In this document: positions 8,181 to 13,856 of the stretch, in pieces
Numbering within the stretch: the stretch's first letter is position 1
Layout: the number at the start of each line of letters is the position of its first letter
Assembly: GCA_900299155.1 (NCBI GenBank)
Contig: OMIS01000071.1
Coordinates: 1 to 13,856 of the forward strand
Source of the DNA: a bacterium
Lineage (GTDB): Bacteria > Patescibacteriota > Microgenomatia > UBA1400 > PJMF01
DNA length: 13,856 bases
Direction: 5' to 3'
Notes under the pieces: model-generated
The model's input: only the letters and a program-made list of their open reading frames with translations
Databases searched by the model: none
Told to the model about the DNA's origin: nothing
Translations under genes and position numbers: made by a program

Positions 8181-8191
8181 ATGCAGCACGG

Positions 8192-8220
8192 AGTATAAAG
8201 ACGTACCCCGTGATATGCAA
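8192..8220 (-). promoter_or_regulatory. candidate arginase promoter
   Basis: On the minus strand TTGCAT (8220-8215), a 17-base spacer and TATACT (8197-8192) lie in the 47-bp gap after the small membrane protein gene. The box is 11 bases from the ATG at 8180, so the transcript would begin only about 5 bases before it (near-leaderless). Confidence 0.4.
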
Positions 8221-8227
8221 ATCAAGT

Positions 8228-8452
8228 TTATTGTGTTCGGCTAAATTGACGAATGAGCAATACTAACGTCACTCCCAATAGTATAGAAAAGATAAAGCTC
8301 ACATCTGGATGGGTAGGGAAGAGATATTTATCCATCAACCCCCAAGTTCCTCGCCAGACAAACACTGCTGATAAATCAAGCAAGAGTGTTTCGATAATAT
8401 TCGAGCGTTTTTTTCGTTTGAGTATTCGCTCTTCCAGATATTGAATGAACAT
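8228..8452 (-). CDS. small two-helix membrane protein, unknown function
   Basis: A 74-residue protein that I do not assign to a named family. It starts with a charged cytoplasmic-like segment (EERILKRKKR, 7-16), then has two hydrophobic helices (about 20-38 and 51-67) joined by a short loop holding WRGTWGLMDKYLFPTHPD (33-50). The W-R-G-x-W-x-L-x-D-x-Y-L-F-P pattern looks like a conserved signature and resembles uncharacterised small membrane proteins of bacteria (my recollection, not a search). Positive charge on both ends suggests that both termini face the cytoplasm. The ATG at 8452 follows the alginate lyase stop by 18 bp, so it is probably co-transcribed; no Shine-Dalgarno site is visible. 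Codon use and length look like a real gene and not a shadow, since the opposite-strand frame over the same interval has no membrane pattern. Confidence 0.7.
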   Translation of the reverse strand: MFIQYLEERILKRKKRSNIIETLLLDLSAVFVWRGTWGLMDKYLFPTHPDVSFIFSILLGVTLVLLIRQFSRTQ

Positions 8453-8470
8453 ATATTTTTATTATCAGCG

Positions 8471-9856
8471 TTATTTACAAGGATGAACTGGGCTCCCGAT
8501 ACTGACCTGTACCCCTGCTATGTCGCTGGTGGCAATATGCTTGCCGTTTGAATCATAGCCGTATACTTTGAAGTAATAATTCTTGCAGCTATCCAAATCA
8601 AATGTTTTAGTACTTTTTCTTGTGGTTTCTTCTACCTTAAAACGGGTTAAGGACGATTTTGACATCAAGATTCTGTACTTAGATACTCCAGGTGTAGGAT
8701 TCCAAGTCACAACTGCTTTACTATCTTTTGGAGAGGTAACTTGTAAGCCAGTGATTTTGCCTAGGGTAGGTTGAGAGCTTGGTGCTGGTGTTGGGCTTGT
8801 GCTTGGCTTTGGGGTCGCAGATCCGGTAGGCTTAGGCGTTGGAGAGCTTGTCGGCTTGGGAGAAGGAGTTCTAGTAGGTTTTGGTGTTCCTGTAGGTGAA
8901 ACTGTAGGAACTGGTTGCTGTGTAGGAGCTACTGTGGGATATGGGGTGCCAGTTGGTGGCTGTAGTGGCTGCACATTCTTACACCCAGATTTATCTGCTG
9001 CATGACATACTTTAAGATCAAAAATATCGACTTGGCCATACTCACCATTGTTTTTATACGTTGCTTCAGTAGATTGGACGTACATGCCAGCTTTAAAGTA
9101 GCCGCCATTATATCGACCATTCATTTTACCTACGTATGCTCCGTTATAATAAAAATTGGTGGTATTATTTTCTACTTCAAATGCCACAGTAAATCGAGTT
9201 CCCAACTGATAATTATCAGTTAGTGTAATATCTTCACCACCGAACCGTGCATTATCAATATTCACGTAGAGTCTTTTGTTATCCAATCTAAAAACTACAA
9301 CATCATCTGGTTTATCGTGAATTTGCCCAACAACCACTTCTGGTTTTAGCACAGGTATGTGCGTAATGGCCTGATCAATAGTCATAATATGATATCCGCG
9401 GTAACTAGACCAACATGCCTCACTTGGCTTATCTTTGGCAGGACAGTCTTCGGTATCATATGAAAACGCATTCTGAGTATTACGGCGTTCACGCAGCTCT
9501 GATCGAGCATAATTGGAACCTCCAGTAGTGTCACCACCTGCGGGTGAATAAAACGTAATGCCTGTAGTACTTGAATTAACTTTCATGTAAGCGCTGGTAT
9601 AGGTATTTAATTCAGGTTGTTTAATTTCTTGAGCGCCATTTATTGGCAAAGTTAACTTCCATAGCGAGAGATCTAAAATTTGTGAAGGGTATTGAGCTTC
9701 TGCGGCATGTGCCTCTAGGGTAGATTGCTGGTGTTCATACTGGACTTTCTTAGCAATAGCATATGTTGTAGCAACTCCAGCAAACACAAGTATGGCTGCA
9801 AAAATCAGACCTACGCGTTTGGTATATTTTTTTGTTTGGTATACATTTTTTGCCAT
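8471..9856 (-). CDS. surface-anchored PL7 alginate lyase with Pro/Thr linker and Fn3 domain
   Basis: Probable poly(uronate) lyase that cleaves alginate by beta-elimination, 461 residues. N-terminal helix 15-36 is a signal anchor. The PL7 jelly roll (about 58-285) opens with LDLSLWKLTLPI (61-72) and has the three family motifs: RSELRE (118-123), QIH (178-180) and YFKAGMYVQ (253-261). These give the expected active-site Arg119-type, Gln178, His180 and Tyr259 residues; QIH is usually associated with cleavage near guluronate. C138/C148 and C285/C292 could form disulfides, which suits an exported protein. A Pro/Thr/Ser linker (about 299-366) leads to an Fn3-like domain (367-452) ending with C424 and C460 as another possible pair. 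Start: ATG at 9856, 9 bases past a TACAAT box. It leads the minus block and is divergent from speH. Activity on another polyuronate is possible. Confidence 0.9.
   Translation of the reverse strand: MAKNVYQTKKYTKRVGLIFAAILVFAGVATTYAIAKKVQYEHQQSTLEAHAAEAQYPSQILDLSLWKLTLPINGAQEIKQPELNTYTSAYMKVNSSTTGITFYSPAGGDTTGGSNYARSELRERRNTQNAFSYDTEDCPAKDKPSEACWSSYRGYHIMTIDQAITHIPVLKPEVVVGQIHDKPDDVVVFRLDNKRLYVNIDNARFGGEDITLTDNYQLGTRFTVAFEVENNTTNFYYNGAYVGKMNGRYNGGYFKAGMYVQSTEATYKNNGEYGQVDIFDLKVCHAADKSGCKNVQPLQPPTGTPYPTVAPTQQPVPTVSPTGTPKPTRTPSPKPTSSPTPKPTGSATPKPSTSPTPAPSSQPTLGKITGLQVTSPKDSKAVVTWNPTPGVSKYRILMSKSSLTRFKVEETTRKSTKTFDLDSCKNYYFKVYGYDSNGKHIATSDIAGVQVSIGSPVHPCK
8759..8965 (-). repeat. Pro/Thr-rich linker-coding degenerate repeat in the lyase gene
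   Basis: Codons for residues about 298-366 of the lyase form an imperfect repeat of PTPxP-like units (PTGTPYPTVAPTQQPVPT, then SPTPKPTGSATPKPS). It is an extended spacer that separates the catalytic domain from Fn3. The opposite strand gives a Val/Gly-rich open frame that is only a shadow of this repeat. Confidence 0.8.
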
Positions 9857-9865
9857 TATCTCTTA

Positions 9866-9895
9866 ATTGTACAGGAAACAGATAGTTTGGCTCAA
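9866..9895 (-). promoter_or_regulatory. candidate alginate lyase promoter
   Basis: Minus strand: TTGAGC (9895-9890), an 18-base spacer, TACAAT (9871-9866), then 9 bases to the ATG at 9856. The transcript would be almost leaderless. It lies in the 97-bp gap shared with the divergent speH gene, whose own best boxes (TTGCGA 9917-9922, 17 bases, TACTCT 9940-9945) are weaker. Confidence 0.4.
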
Positions 9896-9953
9896 CTCCA
9901 AAATGTAATTTACCTATTGCGATTATGGAGGACTATTTGTACTCTTAATTTCT

Positions 9954-10394
9954 ATGCAAAAAAAGAAGTCTGCCCCGTCTGGTAATAAAGATGAATTTGT
10001 ACAGTTTGGCTATCACCTCACCATTGATTTGTATGGTTGTCCAAAAGCTCCATTAGAAGATTTACAACTCTGTTATGATGCCCTCAACACATTGCCTGAA
10101 AAACTTGGAATGCATAAATTAATTCCACCATACATGATCCCTGCTGGCAGTAATTTGCATACTGGGGGAAAAGATCCTGGTGGTATCACCGGTATGGTAA
10201 TCATTGCTGAATCACATATCAGTATCCATACTTTTGCTAAGCGCGGCTTTATTAGTATTGATGTGTATTCTTGCAAACCATTTGATCAAGCTGCAGCAGT
10301 AGCTCACTTCGAAACACTCTTTAAGCCAACAGAAAGTGAAGTCCACTTCTTAAATAGAGGAGAGCGATATCCTGTAAAAGACATTCACGATTAG
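9954..10394 (+). CDS. speH: S-adenosylmethionine decarboxylase proenzyme (class 1B, SpeH type)
   Basis: Makes decarboxylated AdoMet, the aminopropyl donor for spermidine. The proenzyme (146 residues) cuts itself between E86 and S87, and the serine becomes the pyruvoyl cofactor. The core motif AESHISIHTFAKRGFISIDV (85-104) continues into YSCKPF. S87, H92 and C107 have the same spacing (+5, +20) as Ser63, His68 and Cys83 of the Thermotoga maritima enzyme (from memory), so the processing and catalytic residues are intact. The first ~15 residues (QKKKSAPSGNKDE) form a polar extension before the usual start of the fold at FGYHLTIDLYG. The ATG at 9954 is taken; a GGAGG at 9927-9931 is 22 bases away, too far to serve it. 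Its stop overlaps that of the convergent EVE gene by 4 bp. No spermidine synthase is present in the window. Confidence 0.95.
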   Translation: MQKKKSAPSGNKDEFVQFGYHLTIDLYGCPKAPLEDLQLCYDALNTLPEKLGMHKLIPPYMIPAGSNLHTGGKDPGGITGMVIIAESHISIHTFAKRGFISIDVYSCKPFDQAAAVAHFETLFKPTESEVHFLNRGERYPVKDIHD

Positions 10395-10801
10395 GTGAGC
10401 TGGGCGGTAACCCATTCTACAAACTCTTTGGGGCAAGCCATAGTGGAAAGTCTTCCTTGCTTGATAAGTGCAAAGTCAGAAAATTTTCCAGATGCTTTAA
10501 TTGTTGCTAAACTAATTTGCTTTTCTATCGGAAACTTTTTGACAAACCGTACCGGTGCTGCCCAACTAATACCTCTTGCATCATGTGGATCTTTAAATGG
10601 ACTGCCAATTACTTCCATGATGCCAACAATCTTTTTTTCAGCCTGAGAGTGGTATACATATACTTGATCCCCTGGCTGCCAGGATTGAATAACTGCAATC
10701 GCCTGGTAACTATGAACCCCGTCCCAAATGGTTTCATGATCACATTCAAGATCTGTTATGGAGTATGTTTCTGGATCTGTTTTGGCTAGAAAGTAGTGCA
10801 T
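10391..10801 (-). CDS. EVE domain-containing protein
   Basis: A stand-alone EVE domain of 136 residues, a PUA-like fold that binds nucleic acid, often reported for modified bases; eukaryotic THYN1 belongs to it. Seen: MHYFLAKTDPETYSITDL (1-18), WDGVHSYQAIAVIQSWQPGD (26-45) and QVYVYHSQAEKKIVGIMEV (46-64), a match in order and spacing to the EVE pattern WDGVxNYxAxxxLxxMxxGDxxxxYHS. FALIKQGRLSTMACPKEFVE (110-129) is the usual C-terminal part. Nothing is fused to it. The start is the ATG at 10801 with no Shine-Dalgarno site; a TAAAAT sequence ends 6 bases upstream. The gene lies 91 bp downstream of the beta-helix gene and ends with a 4-bp overlap with speH. Some EVE proteins take part in defence, but nothing around this one supports that. 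Confidence 0.92.
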   Translation of the reverse strand: MHYFLAKTDPETYSITDLECDHETIWDGVHSYQAIAVIQSWQPGDQVYVYHSQAEKKIVGIMEVIGSPFKDPHDARGISWAAPVRFVKKFPIEKQISLATIKASGKFSDFALIKQGRLSTMACPKEFVEWVTAQLT

Positions 10802-10892
10802 ATTCGCATTTTACCATGTACTGGGATGCATCTTTGTATCAAGAGTGTTACCCTAAACGCTGATTATTCCGATACTTATTCAAAGAAGAAAA
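10802..10892. other. gap between beta-helix gene and EVE gene
   Basis: 91 bp with no gene. On the minus strand TTGATA (about 10844-10839) and a TAAAAT close to the EVE start are present but badly spaced for one promoter. No convincing hairpin-plus-T terminator follows the beta-helix stop. Confidence 0.3.
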
Positions 10893-11903
10893 TTATCTAG
10901 TACGACTCACTCTGTTGAGAGATCTAAATGGACTAAGAATACGATCTACAAATGATTTATAGTAGCGCTTTGTATTTCTAGAAGTGGCAGGCCCAATTGC
11001 GAACTGATTACTCCATCCGCCAGCCGCACAACCGTTGCCACCTCTAACCATGAAAGTATATGATTGGTTCTTCTGAAGATAATCAATTGTTATGGAGTGG
11101 ACACCATGCTCTGTGCCTGGGATTTCTAAGCCGTAGATCATTTTGTCCGCACTCGGACCGTAGGCGATGTAGTAATTATTTACATTACCTGAGGAAGGTG
11201 TGAAAAATAATGTCGCGGTAGTTCCCTTACGATTTATCTGGAATATAGATGGTATTGAGTTTGGATGCTGGTTGGTGCAACGCCAAGGCTGAGGTTCTGA
11301 GGTAACAGATTCTGTGCTACTTGCTGTTTGAATGGAATTTGCGCTTACTACTGGTGTTGTAGTCGCCGATGGGAGTGGGGTTGGAGTAGGTGTGGGTGTA
11401 GGAGTAGGCGTGGGTGGTGGAGTACATGCCCCAGCAGCTTCATAAAAACCCATATCGTACTCACATTGCTGTGGACGTGCGGTGCCTGCAGCATCTTCAG
11501 TCACTTGTGCAAGTGTAGTACCTGCATCTATAGCGGGTGAAGCAGATTGCAGGGTAAAATCAAGACCGCCAATGCTGATAAAGAGTGGGTCGATATTGAA
11601 TGAGTGAGCATCTTGCAGTGATCCAGTTTTGTAGTCTGAAAAACTAGTATATAAACTGCCACCCCACTTTGCTTGAGTACCTGTAGGGTTGTACCAAATT
11701 ATTGTAATCTGTGATCGTGTCACTTGAGCCTGCGTCAGCATTAAATGGTGCAGTTGCTGCAGTATGACTAATATTGTTTTTAACAATAGTGCCCGTATTC
11801 GATCCCTGAATATCAATACCGTTGCCTGAGGTTGTCCCAGTATTATATGTAGTATTGTTATAAATTTGATTCCCTGAGTTCCCATCACGGATTGAGATAC
11901 CAT
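10893..11903 (-). CDS. C-terminal part of the frameshifted beta-helix protein (linker plus Fn3)
   Basis: This 336-codon open frame is the displaced 3' part of the gene starting at 13713. Its true content begins around WYNPTGTQAKWGG (residue 70 of the frame, near 11696); the first 69 codons are a shadow of the other frame, so the nominal start at 11903 is not real. It supplies the end of the beta-helix (DPLFISIGG...SPAIDAG, then ARPQQCEYDMGFYE), a (PT)n linker, a Ser/Thr region and an Fn3-like domain (about 211-310) with the features WRC, LFFTPSSGNVNNYYIAYG and MVRGGNGC. The two Cys may pair. The tail RNTKRYYKSFVDRILSPFRS and beyond is basic. I associate this type of Fn3 module with surface proteins of Microgenomates genomes (memory only). 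Joined to the upstream frame by skipping one base, the product is 939 residues. Confidence 0.8.
   Translation of the reverse strand: MVSQSVMGTQGIKFITILHIILGQPQATVLIFRDRIRALLLKTILVILQQLHHLMLTQAQVTRSQITIIWYNPTGTQAKWGGSLYTSFSDYKTGSLQDAHSFNIDPLFISIGGLDFTLQSASPAIDAGTTLAQVTEDAAGTARPQQCEYDMGFYEAAGACTPPPTPTPTPTPTPTPLPSATTTPVVSANSIQTASSTESVTSEPQPWRCTNQHPNSIPSIFQINRKGTTATLFFTPSSGNVNNYYIAYGPSADKMIYGLEIPGTEHGVHSITIDYLQKNQSYTFMVRGGNGCAAGGWSNQFAIGPATSRNTKRYYKSFVDRILSPFRSLNRVSRTR
11375..11423 (-). repeat. (Pro-Thr)n coding microrepeat
   Basis: A run of GGxGTx hexamers on + (CCxACx-type codons on -) codes for PPPTPTPTPTPTPTPLP in the beta-helix protein. It is a flexible wall or linker spacer and a place where repeat number could vary. 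Confidence 0.75.
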
Positions 11904-13713
11904 GCCGTTCGACGTTGTATACCAAATTGTTACGAATGATATTGTTATCTGAACCTAGAGAAAAGTGATAGCCATTTCCACCCTTTGTGCTGTCATTGAA
12001 ATCCTTATAAGAGGCAGTACAGGTGTTTTTTTCTACCACGTTGCCATCATTATTGGTGTCCATATACAAACAGGTATCTTGGACGTTACTAATTGTATTA
12101 GAGCGTATTGTATTTGAGCCATTTCCATTACTACCACAGGTAGAATCACCACAGAAAAAGATACCACTGCCACCTGTTTGGCCAGTTCCGGTGATGGTGT
12201 TATTACTAATAACATTTGTATTGCTTGCATTTTCAAAACGTATCCCACCACCAAACTGGCGTTGGTTCCGCAAAATCATATTGTTAGCGATGGTACTACT
12301 AGTAGTATTTTTAAAATACACACCAACACCATAGTTGTCGCTACTGATTATATTTTGAATCGTAAGATTATTTGAAGTGTTTCCTAAAACACCACCACCC
12401 AAGGATCCATTACTGTTATTATGTTTTACGGTTAGCCCGTCAAGCGTAATGTAACTTTTATTAGTTATATCCACGACCGTTGTTCTTCTACTGGCTTCCA
12501 TAGTTTTGCCATTGGGAGAAGTACTGTCACTCGTCCAAACATACAGTGCTTGTGCACCTGAATCGTAGTACCATTTTCCTGCACCATCCACTGCACTTAG
12601 ACTCGCTTGTGGTAAACCAAGCGAAGTGGCATTCTCAAACAACTGACGCACAGTCCAAGTAATTGGGGTCGTTTGATAAACATTAGCATTCCCAAGTGGA
12701 GCAAATGCGCCTACTGCACTTGAGTTGATTTTGAAAGCATCCATGTACAAAGTGGAGCCAGCACTAGGCACCGCAGTACCTGTCGTATTTCCTCCAAACT
12801 CCACACGGCCAACCTGCAGCCCAGTAGTATTCATGCTGTAGTTTGAACCTTTAGAAGTGCCATTTAACCAGAATTCTGCACCACCCGTACTGCCATCTCC
12901 ACCTTTATATCGTGCTTCGATGTAGTACCAAGTATCAGGTTGGATTTCTCCCGCGTTGGCAGAACCATTATAAATAGTAGTCTGTGTAGGGGTCATGGTT
13001 TCCGCAAACATATAAAACTGATTGGAGTTATTTTGACGCAGTGAAATTCTCATGCGATTGGTAGTCGTATCAGCACGAAGATATAAAATTGTTTGATTGG
13101 TATCTTTTTGTTGCAAAGTGTACCCACTGGCAATCCTAAAATACATACGAACATAGACGTCGTTGGCGCTGGTAATAGTTTTATTTGCACGAGCATTTCT
13201 ACCTGTGCCATTAAAGGTGGCTTGAGCAGCATATAAACCAGAAGAAGCAAGAGTATTTTGAGTAACAAGTGTCACCCCGCTATCTGTGGTAGTAGAGTTA
13301 AAGTCACTTAAATTATTTCCTTCAAAGCCTGTCGTAAAAATACCGCTACTTTCTGAATATCCCAGTGAGGCCCAGCCAGTCACAAGGTCAGAGCCACTGA
13401 TGACAGGAGTTTCTGTTTGGTATTTGGTAAAGGTTATCGGAGAACCGGAAGTTCCTGAACTTGCAGGAGTAACTGTTTCACGGTATGTATTTGTTCTAAT
13501 ATAAACGGTATCACCAGCTACTGCGGTACTTGCGGCTTTTGCTAATGTGCACCAGGGTGCCGCTAGATCCGTCCCTGCATTGGTGTCATTACAAGTTCCT
13601 CCTAAGCTTGCTCCATCCACGTAATAATTGTCAGCAAGAACATCAAGCGGAGACACCAGTAGCGCACTGAGCGCCACAATACTAGCGAGGATAAAACGTT
13701 TCATGAGCAGCAT
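11644..13713 (-). CDS. secreted parallel beta-helix protein, N-terminal part (frameshifted)
   Basis: A 689-codon frame carrying most of an exported beta-helix protein. Residues 1-27 are a signal peptide cut near VLA-DN. DNYYVDG (28-34) and GDTVYIRTNTYRETVTPASS (67-86) are the typical first coils of such proteins (pectate-lyase-like fold). Residues about 126-340 are an inserted jelly roll of LamG/concanavalin type, with WYYIEARYKGGDG (262-274) and WLNG (282-285). The helix resumes at about 345, with Asn/Gly-rich PbH1 repeats (about 420-665). Cys pairs (C41/C55, C521/C526) suit export. Polysaccharide binding or cleavage is likely, but no catalytic motif is recognised. The frame agrees with the family up to DYNN (669-672), then gives 17 unrelated residues and a TAG; the continuation lies in the next frame. 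The start may be 13713 or the ATG at 13704 (MKRF). It follows a strong promoter candidate at 13785-13814. Confidence 0.85.
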   Translation of the reverse strand: MLLMKRFILASIVALSALLVSPLDVLADNYYVDGASLGGTCNDTNAGTDLAAPWCTLAKAASTAVAGDTVYIRTNTYRETVTPASSGTSGSPITFTKYQTETPVISGSDLVTGWASLGYSESSGIFTTGFEGNNLSDFNSTTTDSGVTLVTQNTLASSGLYAAQATFNGTGRNARANKTITSANDVYVRMYFRIASGYTLQQKDTNQTILYLRADTTTNRMRISLRQNNSNQFYMFAETMTPTQTTIYNGSANAGEIQPDTWYYIEARYKGGDGSTGGAEFWLNGTSKGSNYSMNTTGLQVGRVEFGGNTTGTAVPSAGSTLYMDAFKINSSAVGAFAPLGNANVYQTTPITWTVRQLFENATSLGLPQASLSAVDGAGKWYYDSGAQALYVWTSDSTSPNGKTMEASRRTTVVDITNKSYITLDGLTVKHNNSNGSLGGGVLGNTSNNLTIQNIISSDNYGVGVYFKNTTSSTIANNMILRNQRQFGGGIRFENASNTNVISNNTITGTGQTGGSGIFFCGDSTCGSNGNGSNTIRSNTISNVQDTCLYMDTNNDGNVVEKNTCTASYKDFNDSTKGGNGYHFSLGSDNNIIRNNLVYNVERHGISIRDGNSGNQIYNNTTYNTGTTSGNGIDIQGSNTGTIVKNNISHTAATAPFNADAGSSDTITDYNNLVQPYRYSSKVGWQFIY
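11696..11698 (-). other. frameshift point in the beta-helix gene
   Basis: On the minus strand the sequence AATAATTTGGTAC reads N-N-L-V in the upstream frame. Removing one T of the TTT gives N-N-W-Y-N-P-T-G-T-Q, which runs smoothly into the downstream frame. The length then becomes 2,820 bases, exactly 940 codons with the stop. A one-base error in a three-base run or a true recent mutation are the simplest explanations; no classic slippery site with a stimulatory structure is visible. Confidence 0.75.
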
Positions 13714-13731
13714 TCTAATATTGTTCTAAAC

Positions 13732-13761
13732 AGTATTGCACCAGATACAGCCAAGCATCAA
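13732..13761 (-). promoter_or_regulatory. possible proximal promoter of the beta-helix gene
   Basis: Minus strand: TTGATG (13761-13756), 18-base spacer, AATACT (13737-13732) preceded by TGC (extended -10 pattern). It would start transcription about 11 bases before the ATG at 13713. It is weaker than the distal candidate. Confidence 0.25.
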
Positions 13762-13784
13762 GAGGACTAATGCTATACATATTT

Positions 13785-13814
13785 ACTATACAAAAAATCT
13801 TGTCTAAGAGTCAA
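13785..13814 (-). promoter_or_regulatory. candidate main promoter of the beta-helix gene
   Basis: Minus strand: TTGACT (13814-13809), 18-base spacer, TATAGT (13790-13785). Both hexamers match the sigma-70 consensus at five of six bases, the best pair in the window. It would give a 5' leader of about 65 bases. The rest of 13714-13856 holds no gene that I can see. Confidence 0.5.
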
Positions 13815-13856
13815 GGTGCCTGATCACTGGGATTGATGATTAATAAAAGATTAGTA

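Noticed and set aside
8181..8225. TTG start extending arginase by 15 residues
   Set aside because: A promoter with 17-bp spacing lies within this stretch and an ATG follows at 8180; the added residues match nothing in the family.
8799..9005. Val/Gly-rich open frame on + opposite the lyase linker
   Set aside because: It is the complement of the Pro/Thr repeat codons and has no signal of its own; the minus frame is a clear PL7 protein.
9927..9931. GGAGG as ribosome binding site for speH
   Set aside because: It is 22 bases before the ATG at 9954, and no usable in-frame start lies at normal spacing; nearby starts end at once at a stop.
10391..10801. Defence island around the EVE gene
   Set aside because: The neighbours are speH and a surface beta-helix protein; no nuclease, methylase or other defence gene is present.
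11644..11715. Programmed ribosomal frameshift in the beta-helix gene
   Set aside because: No slippery heptamer, strong downstream structure or Shine-Dalgarno-like stimulator is visible; a one-base indel explains it more simply.
13..13713. UGA-glycine genetic code
   Set aside because: Every gene reads full length with the standard code and no family protein is broken by internal TGA codons.

Overview
The window is 13.9 kb of compact, roughly 40% GC bacterial DNA. It holds 12 genes in alternating strand blocks, with almost no intergenic space and no RNA gene, insertion sequence or CRISPR array that I can see. The best guess for the source is a Candidate Phyla Radiation (Patescibacteria) genome, probably a Microgenomates-like lineage. 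The reasons are the very short gaps, the surface proteins with Pro/Thr linkers and C-terminal Fn3 modules (the Fn3 tail of the beta-helix protein is of a kind I associate with those genomes), the polytopic GT-C-like membrane protein, the general lack of Shine-Dalgarno sites, and the exclusive use of TAA/TAG stops. This is inference from style and not a phylogenetic placement.

Layout: (1) rmuC on + (13-1155). (2) A converging minus-strand pair: a GT39-like multi-spanning glycosyltransferase (start 3809) followed by a membrane-anchored alpha/beta hydrolase, coupled by a TAATG overlap at 2326-2330. (3) Divergent from these, a YibE/F-family membrane protein and a ZIP metal transporter on +; the ZIP gene has its own TATAAT box next to a perfect 13-bp palindrome. 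(4) A minus-strand block read from 9856 down to 5891: a surface-anchored PL7 alginate lyase with a Pro/Thr linker and Fn3 domain, a 74-residue membrane protein, an arginase-type ureohydrolase, and a class II CPD photolyase. (5) Divergent from the lyase, speH (AdoMet decarboxylase) on +. (6) Convergent with speH, a minus-strand EVE-domain protein, and upstream of it a large secreted parallel beta-helix protein with an inserted jelly-roll domain, a (PT)n linker and an Fn3 domain. This last gene is split into two open frames by a one-base frameshift near 11696-11698; reading through restores a 939-residue protein.

Themes: the window combines extracellular carbohydrate-active proteins (alginate lyase, beta-helix/LamG protein), envelope or glycan functions (GT39-like enzyme, hydrolase), metal transport (ZIP, perhaps with YibE/F), polyamine-related metabolism (arginase giving ornithine, AdoMet decarboxylase giving the aminopropyl donor) and DNA maintenance (RmuC, photolyase, EVE). 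The most interesting points are a surface alginate lyase in what looks like a reduced-genome episymbiont, the arginase plus SpeH combination, the palindromic operator candidate before the ZIP gene, and the repeated 4-bp tail-to-tail overlaps of convergent genes. I found no clear new defence or mobile system.
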